Of a stretch of 64,000 nt of DNA, positions 59,224 to 64,000 are shown piece by piece. This DNA is from Stenotrophomonas maltophilia (GTDB lineage Bacteria > Pseudomonadota > Gammaproteobacteria > Xanthomonadales > Xanthomonadaceae), in NCBI RefSeq assembly GCF_900186865.1, contig NZ_LT906480.1, positions 3,242,001 to 3,306,000 on the forward strand. Direction: 5' to 3'. The stretch's first letter is position 1. Each line of letters begins with the position of its first letter. A program made the position numbers and the translations under genes. Under the pieces are notes generated by a model. It made no database searches. It saw nothing but the letters and a program-made list of their open reading frames with translations, and had not been told where the DNA came from.

Positions 59224-59703
59224 TCACAGCAGCGCTTCGATCGCGCTGCGCAGCTGTTCCGGCCTGGTGGTTGGCGCAAAGCGCGCAGCCACCCGCCCCT
59301 GGCGATCGACCAGGAACTTGCTGAAATTCCACTTGATGCGGGCGCTACCCAGCAGGCCGCGCTTCTCGCGTGACAGCCATGCCCACAACGGATCAGCCCC
59401 CTCGCCGTTGACCTCGATCTTCTCCGAAAGCGGGAAGCTGACCGGATAATCCAGCGAACAGAACTGGCGGATCTGCGCGGCGTCCCCCGGCTCCTGCGCG
59501 CCGAACTGGTTGCATGGGAAGCCGATCACCACCAGGCCACGCTCGCGATACTCCTGCCACAGCTGTTCCAGCCCGGTGTACTGCGGGGTGAAGCCACAGC
59601 GGCTGGCGACATTGACCAGCAACAGCGGGTGACCCCGGTACCCGGCGAGGGCCTGTGGCTGGCCGTCGAGGTCGCGGAAGCTGAAATCGTAGGCAGTGGT
59701 CAT
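59224..59703 (-). CDS. Glutathione peroxidase-family protein, cytosolic
   Basis: A 159-residue thiol peroxidase. The peroxidatic Cys is in NVASRCGFTPQY, with the canonical IGFPCNQFGAQEPGD and a Trp in IKWNFSKFLVD. It has no signal peptide, in contrast to the exported copy at 12.7 kb. The ATG at 59703 is followed by TTAYDFSFRDLDGQ, as in E. coli BtuE (GpxA). It reduces lipid or other hydroperoxides. The frame opens upstream without a likely start. Confidence 0.92.
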   Translation of the reverse strand: MTTAYDFSFRDLDGQPQALAGYRGHPLLLVNVASRCGFTPQYTGLEQLWQEYRERGLVVIGFPCNQFGAQEPGDAAQIRQFCSLDYPVSFPLSEKIEVNGEGADPLWAWLSREKRGLLGSARIKWNFSKFLVDRQGRVAARFAPTTRPEQLRSAIEALL

Positions 59704-59833
59704 GGCGGTGAACCGTGGGCGGTGAATGCATGGTACCCGCGCCCGGCCGCGGCAACATGCCTTTTGACACAAGTGCGGGCGCCGCCGGCCGGGTTACCCT
59801 CGGGCCCTTGTTTGCCTTACCGGAGTTCCTGCC

Positions 59834-62002
59834 TTGACCACCCGCCTTGCCCTTGCCGTGGCCATGTCCCTCGGCCTTGCCCTGCCCGCCTTCTCGGCCG
59901 GCGCCGCCACCCCGGCCGCCAGCAGCACCGCCCAGCAGGCCAATCCCTTCTTCGCCGAAAGCCCGCTGCCGCTGCACTTCCCGCAGTTCGACAAGATCAA
60001 GGACAGCGACTTCGCCCCGGCCTTCGACGCCGGCATGGCGCAGCAGCTGAAGGAAGTGGAGGCCATCGCCAACAACAAGGCCAAGCCGACCTTCGACAAC
60101 ACCATCATCGCCCTGGAAAAGAGCGGTGATGTCCTCGACCGCGCGACCACCGTGTTCTTCAGCCTGGTCGGTGCCGACACCAACGACACCCGCAAGAAGC
60201 TGCAGGCCGACTACTCGGCGAAGTTCGCCGCGCACAGCGATGCGATCGCGCTGAACGGCAAGCTGTTCGCCCGCATCCAGGCGCTGTATGACACCCGCAG
60301 CCAGCTGAGCCTGGACGCCGAAGGCGTGCGCCTGGTCGAGAAGTACTACGACAACTACGTGCGCGCAGGCGCCAAGCTGTCCGACGCCGACAAGGCCAAG
60401 CTGAAGGAGATGAACGCCGAGCTGGCCAACCTGGGTACCAAGTTCAGCCAGAACGTGCAGTCGGAGGTGAACGCTTCGGCGATCACCGTCGACGACGTCA
60501 AGCAACTGGACGGCCTGTCCAAGGAGCAGATCGCCGCCGCCGCCGAAGCCGCCAAGGCCCGCGGCCAGGACGGCAAGTACGTGATCACCCTGCTCAACAC
60601 CACCGGCCAGCCGCCGCTGACCAACCTGGCCAACCGCGCCCTGCGCCAGAAGATCTACGAAGCATCGGTGAGCCGCGGCAGCCGCGGCGGTGAGTTCGAC
60701 AACACCGCTCTGGTCTCCCGCATCATGCAGCTGCGCGCCGACAAGGCCAAGCTGATGGGCTTCCCGAACTTCGCCGCCTACAACCTGACCAACCAGACCG
60801 CCAAGACCCCCGAAGCGGTCAACGCGATGCTGGGCAAGCTGGCCCCGGCCGCGGTGGCCAACGCCAAGCGTGAAGCCGCCGACCTGCAGGCGATGATCGA
60901 CCAGGAACAGAAGGCCGCTGGCAAGCCGACGTTCAAGCTGGAACCGTGGGACTGGGCCTTCTACAGCGAGAAGGTGCGCCAGGCCAAGTACAACTTCGAC
61001 GAGTCGCAGCTGAAGCCGTACTTCGAAATGAAGAACGTGCTGGAGAACGGCGTGTTCTACGCCGCGGGCCAGGAATTCGGCCTGACCTTCAAGCAGCGCA
61101 CCGACCTGCCGGTCTACCACGATGACGTCACCGTCTACGACGTGTTCGACGCCGACGGCAGCCAGCTGGCGATCTTCATCTTCGACCCGTATGCACGCGC
61201 CTCCAAGCGCGGTGGCGCGTGGATGAACTCCTACGTCTCGCAGTCCAAGCTGACCGGCTTCAAGCCGGTGGTCGCCAATCACCTGAACATTCCGAAGCCG
61301 CCGGCCGGCCAGCCGACCCTGCTGACCTGGGACGAGGTGAACACCACGTTCCACGAGTTCGGCCACGCCCTGCACGGCATGTTCTCCAACGTGAAGTACC
61401 CGTACTTCTCGGGCACCTCGGTGCCGCGTGACTTCGTCGAGTTCCCCTCGCAGGTCAACGAGATGTGGGCCGACAACCCGGTCATCCTGAAGAACTACGC
61501 CAAGCACTACCAGAATGGTTCGGCGATGCCGCAGGCACTGCTGGACAAGGTGCTGGCGGCAGCCAAGTTCAACCAAGGCTTCGCTACCACCGAGTACCTG
61601 GGTGCGGCCATGCTGGACCAGCGCTGGCACCAGATCGGCGCCGACCAGGTGCCGGCCGCCAAGGACGTGATGGCCTTCGAGCGCGCCGCGCTGGAGAAGG
61701 ACGGCATCTACTACGCGCCGGTGCCGCCGCGCTACAAGACCCCGTACTTCAGCCACATCATGGGCGGCTACTCGGCCGGTTACTACGCCTACATCTGGTC
61801 GGAAGTGCTCGACGCCAACACCCAGAAGTGGTTCAAGGACAACGGCGGCCTGAGCCGCAAGAACGGCGACCACTTCCGCGCCACCCTGCTGTCCAAGGGC
61901 GGCAGCGTCGACGCGATGCAGCTGTTCCGCGATTTCGCCGGCCACGAGCCGCAGATCGAACCGCTGCTGGAAAAGCGTGGCCTGACCGGCGCCGGCAACT
62001 GA
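59834..62002 (+). CDS. dcp: M3-family zinc oligopeptidase (dipeptidyl carboxypeptidase type)
   Basis: A 722-residue peptidase with a signal sequence (TRLALAVAMSLGLALPAFSAG), so periplasmic. The zinc site HEFGHALHGMF has His507, Glu508 and His511, with the third ligand Glu in VNEMWADNP. The remainder follows Dcp: YFEMKNVLENGVFYAAGQEFG, YVSQSKLTGFKPVV. The start codon appears to be TTG (59834), with GGAG upstream. The symbol is by family resemblance to E. coli Dcp; OpdA is an alternative. Confidence 0.9.
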   Translation: MTTRLALAVAMSLGLALPAFSAGAATPAASSTAQQANPFFAESPLPLHFPQFDKIKDSDFAPAFDAGMAQQLKEVEAIANNKAKPTFDNTIIALEKSGDVLDRATTVFFSLVGADTNDTRKKLQADYSAKFAAHSDAIALNGKLFARIQALYDTRSQLSLDAEGVRLVEKYYDNYVRAGAKLSDADKAKLKEMNAELANLGTKFSQNVQSEVNASAITVDDVKQLDGLSKEQIAAAAEAAKARGQDGKYVITLLNTTGQPPLTNLANRALRQKIYEASVSRGSRGGEFDNTALVSRIMQLRADKAKLMGFPNFAAYNLTNQTAKTPEAVNAMLGKLAPAAVANAKREAADLQAMIDQEQKAAGKPTFKLEPWDWAFYSEKVRQAKYNFDESQLKPYFEMKNVLENGVFYAAGQEFGLTFKQRTDLPVYHDDVTVYDVFDADGSQLAIFIFDPYARASKRGGAWMNSYVSQSKLTGFKPVVANHLNIPKPPAGQPTLLTWDEVNTTFHEFGHALHGMFSNVKYPYFSGTSVPRDFVEFPSQVNEMWADNPVILKNYAKHYQNGSAMPQALLDKVLAAAKFNQGFATTEYLGAAMLDQRWHQIGADQVPAAKDVMAFERAALEKDGIYYAPVPPRYKTPYFSHIMGGYSAGYYAYIWSEVLDANTQKWFKDNGGLSRKNGDHFRATLLSKGGSVDAMQLFRDFAGHEPQIEPLLEKRGLTGAGN

Positions 62003-62025
62003 TCGCCCGCGCAGTAGCCTGAAAC

Positions 62026-62058
62026 GAAAAACCGCCCGGGAAACCGGGCGGTTTTTTT
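62026..62058 (+). terminator. Terminator of the M3 peptidase gene
   Basis: ACCGCCCGG / CCGGGCGGT with A-tract before and TTTTTTT after. Strong. Confidence 0.9.
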
Positions 62059-62065
62059 GTTGGGA

Positions 62066-62194
62066 CATCCACGCATGGCGTGGATCTACTGGTGGGTGCC
62101 GACCGTTGGTCGGCACGATCCATTCGCGCCACGAACCCCGGCATCATCGATCCACACATGACGCACTCCAGTAGATCCGCGCCATGCGTGGATG
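62066..62194. repeat. 27-bp facing repeats around a SMAG-like hairpin
   Basis: CATCCACGCATGGCGTGGAT... (62066-62092) and its inverted copy (62168-62194) match at 26 of 27 positions. A GTGCCGACC/GGTCGGCAC hairpin lies at 62096-62116 between them. No gene is present in 62003-62204. Confidence 0.8.
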
Positions 62195-62204
62195 CGCTTC
62201 CAGA

Positions 62205-62966
62205 TCAGCGCCGAAACAGTCGCTCCCACCACCGTCGTTTCGGCGCACCGGGCGCGGCAGCGGCAGTCGATGCGACATCCGGGTGCGCTGCCACGAACTC
62301 CGCCAGCTGGGCCGCCGCGGCTTCCGCATAAAGGATCGCGCCGTCCGGCGCGCAGTTCAGCAGATTGCTCAAGCTGGTCGATGCATTGAGATCCATCGGG
62401 TTCGGCTCGACCACCTCGCTGGCCTCCAGCAATCCGCATCCGCTGGCGATCGCTTCATCGACAACACGCCAGAAAACGACCAGGCGTCCATCGGAGAACA
62501 GCTCCTCCAGGCGCGCAGCAAGTGCGCTGTCCACTGCATAATCAGCGCGTAATTGCTTCAGCCGGGCATGCGTGATGAACACGCCACCACCATAGTTTTC
62601 ACGTAGATGGTTGCCGGCGGCAGCATCCGCCCACTGCAACGGCACCAGTTGCCGCCAGTCCGCGAAATACCGGGCGACCGCCGGATCGTCGATGAAAAAC
62701 GAAAGGGCGCTCCCGCGGAGATAGTGATACCGCCGAAGGTGGCCGGCCACGATCGCCAGGTACAAAGCGTGCCCCTTCTCGAAAGGCACGTCGGCGCTGA
62801 TCGAGCGAGCCTCGTCGATGCGTTCCTGCAACTGCTCCATGTAGAACGGCTCGATCCGGAACCGCTGTTGCAGCGCCTCGACCAGCGTCACGTCCTCCAG
62901 AGCACGGAAATAGATGTCACGGATCTCCGAATCCGCGACTGGATGGTAGGTGATGTCCCAACCCAT
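62205..62966 (-). CDS. Conserved hypothetical protein
   Basis: A 253-residue cytosolic protein, mostly helical by sequence, with a basic C-terminus (PKRRWWERLFRR) after a Pro/Ala-rich linker. It begins MGWDITYHPV, with two motifs of note, RYHYLRGSALSFFIDDPAV and YGGGVFITHARLKQL. I do not recognise the family. It is the last gene before the cfa region and has its own gap on both sides. Confidence 0.75.
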   Translation of the reverse strand: MGWDITYHPVADSEIRDIYFRALEDVTLVEALQQRFRIEPFYMEQLQERIDEARSISADVPFEKGHALYLAIVAGHLRRYHYLRGSALSFFIDDPAVARYFADWRQLVPLQWADAAAGNHLRENYGGGVFITHARLKQLRADYAVDSALAARLEELFSDGRLVVFWRVVDEAIASGCGLLEASEVVEPNPMDLNASTSLSNLLNCAPDGAILYAEAAAAQLAEFVAAHPDVASTAAAAPGAPKRRWWERLFRR

Positions 62967-63108
62967 GCTGCAACGCCTTCAGGAATGCGGTAACCCCGCC
63001 GACCCAACAGCGTAGCGTCGACGACGCCCACGCGCGGAGCTGACCGTGCAACACACGGATTTGGCGTCAGTAAGTATCGCATCCGGCCTGATCTACCCCT
63101 GCGCACCC

Positions 63109-63999
63109 TCAGCGTGGCGCCACGTACCCACCCGGTACGCCTTCCGGCGACAGCACCAGCTGCCACAGCTGCGCGTGCCGGCAGCGGAAGGTGGCCATCG
63201 ATCCGGCCAGGTAGAACCGCCACATGCGGCGGAAATGCTCGTCGTAGCGCGCGTCCAGCTGCGGCCACGCCGCTTCCACGTTGCGTCGCCAAGCCTGCAG
63301 GGTGAGGTCGTAGTCGGTGCCGAAGTTGTGCCAGTCCTCCAGCACGAAGCGCCCTTCGAACGCCTTGCTGATCTGCACCGCCGACGGCAGCATTGAATTG
63401 GGGAAGATGTAGCGCGCGATCCACGGATCGGTGCGATGCCGCGAGATGTTGGTGCCGATGGTGTGCAGCAGCAGCAACCCGCGCGAAGACAGGCAGCGCC
63501 TGGCCACCTCGAAGAAACTGGCGTAGTTCTTGTCGCCGACATGCTCGAACATGCCGATCGAGAAGATCGCATCGAACGGCTCATCCAGTTCGCGATAGTC
63601 CTGCAGGCGGATCTCGATCGGCAGGCCGGCGCACAGTTCGCGTGCGAACCCGGCCTGTTCCTGCGAAATGGTCACGCCGACGCCGGTGACGCCGTAGCGC
63701 TCTGCTGCGAACTTCAGGGCTTCACCCCAGCCACAGCCGATGTCCAGCACACGCTGCCCGGGGCGCAGCCCCAGCTTGCGGCAGACCAGGTCCAGCTTGG
63801 CCTCCTGCGCGGCATCGAGATCACCGGCATTGCGCCAGTAGCCGCAGCTGTACACCAGGCGTTGGCCGAGCATGGCCTGGTAGAGGTCGTTGCCAAGATC
63901 GTAGTGGCGGCGGCCCACTTCGTAGCTGCCCTGCCCGACCTGCAGGTTGAACAGGCGCGCCTTCAGCGCATCGGCCACTTCGCGCCAACCGTGCACCCG
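63109..63999 (-). CDS. cfa: Cyclopropane-fatty-acyl-phospholipid synthase, partial
   Basis: The C-terminal 297 residues or so of a SAM-dependent methyltransferase that cyclopropanates unsaturated phospholipid acyl chains; the gene runs off the right edge. SAM motif I (VLDIGCGWGEAL), YSCGYW (with the Cys that binds bicarbonate in E. coli Cfa) and FNLQVGQGSYEVGRRHYDLGN are visible, with FPNSMLPS and WEDWHNFG-like DWHNFGTDYDLTL. The E. coli enzyme has 382 residues, so about 85 are missing. It alters membrane stability under acid or late growth. Confidence 0.94.
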   Translation of the reverse strand, partial: RVHGWREVADALKARLFNLQVGQGSYEVGRRHYDLGNDLYQAMLGQRLVYSCGYWRNAGDLDAAQEAKLDLVCRKLGLRPGQRVLDIGCGWGEALKFAAERYGVTGVGVTISQEQAGFARELCAGLPIEIRLQDYRELDEPFDAIFSIGMFEHVGDKNYASFFEVARRCLSSRGLLLLHTIGTNISRHRTDPWIARYIFPNSMLPSAVQISKAFEGRFVLEDWHNFGTDYDLTLQAWRRNVEAAWPQLDARYDEHFRRMWRFYLAGSMATFRCRHAQLWQLVLSPEGVPGGYVAPR

Positions 64000-64000
64000 T

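Overview
The window is a GC-rich, gene-dense bacterial chromosome segment whose gene content and intergenic repeats fit the Stenotrophomonas maltophilia group (Xanthomonadaceae). The main pointers are the many GTAG-type short palindromes (the SMAG repeats known from S. maltophilia), methionine synthase split into two adjacent genes, and the sets of Xanthomonadaceae-type housekeeping proteins. I see no rRNA, tRNA, CRISPR array or prophage. The only classical mobile element is one IS3-family (IS150-like) insertion sequence.

Layout. 1-3.1 kb: end of an RND efflux pump, a small membrane protein, an orphan secreted protein and an acyl-CoA dehydrogenase. 3.2-9.3 kb: an ArsR/methyltransferase fusion regulator, split metH and an MFS transporter. 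9.3-13.3 kb (minus strand): glutathione peroxidase, FKBP isomerase, ugd, slyX and a DUF2058 protein. 13.6-18.2 kb: a YtrA-type GntR/ABC operon followed by envelope-protein genes. 18.3-21.4 kb: fumC and purB, divergent. 21.5-23.5 kb: an IS inserted into a long dyad repeat, with a second intact copy of that repeat. 23.5-25.8 kb: ribosomal-oxygenase homologue and a GNAT fusion. 26.0-31.6 kb: sucA-sucB-lpdA. 31.7-37.8 kb (minus): two small envelope genes, a PhoD phosphatase with a TonB-dependent receptor behind a candidate Pho box, and dnaB. 38.1-44.4 kb (minus): FMN reductase, asparagine synthetase with an E1 alpha/beta fusion dehydrogenase, GST and GNAT. 44.5-51.1 kb: glycine-zipper proteins, TatD hydrolase, tcdA, a membrane-anchored cytochrome c'-like protein, a cold-shock protein, DUF456, pldA and arsC. 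51.3-54.0 kb (minus): GST, a Cys-rich lipoprotein and class I fumarase. 54.1-56.2 kb: an ECF41 sigma-factor module. 56.4-64 kb: ABC exporter, fpr, a second glutathione peroxidase, an M3 peptidase, an unknown protein and partial cfa.

Functional links. The 2-oxoglutarate dehydrogenase operon and two unrelated fumarases (class I Fe-S and class II) cover part of the TCA cycle. ugd makes UDP-glucuronate for surface polysaccharide. The ArsR-type regulator sits 14 bp upstream of metH and has a symmetrical operator-like sequence in its own promoter, which suggests control of the methionine cycle. Two glutathione peroxidases, fpr, a CMD/AhpD-like protein and two GSTs make an oxidative-stress theme. 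The most informative regulatory observation is the ECF41 module: the sigma gene and the CMD gene each carry the same promoter architecture, TGTCACG, 16 bp, CGTC. A lower-GC Imm26-like immunity gene lies between them. Short palindromic repeats fill most intergenic gaps, often as facing pairs.
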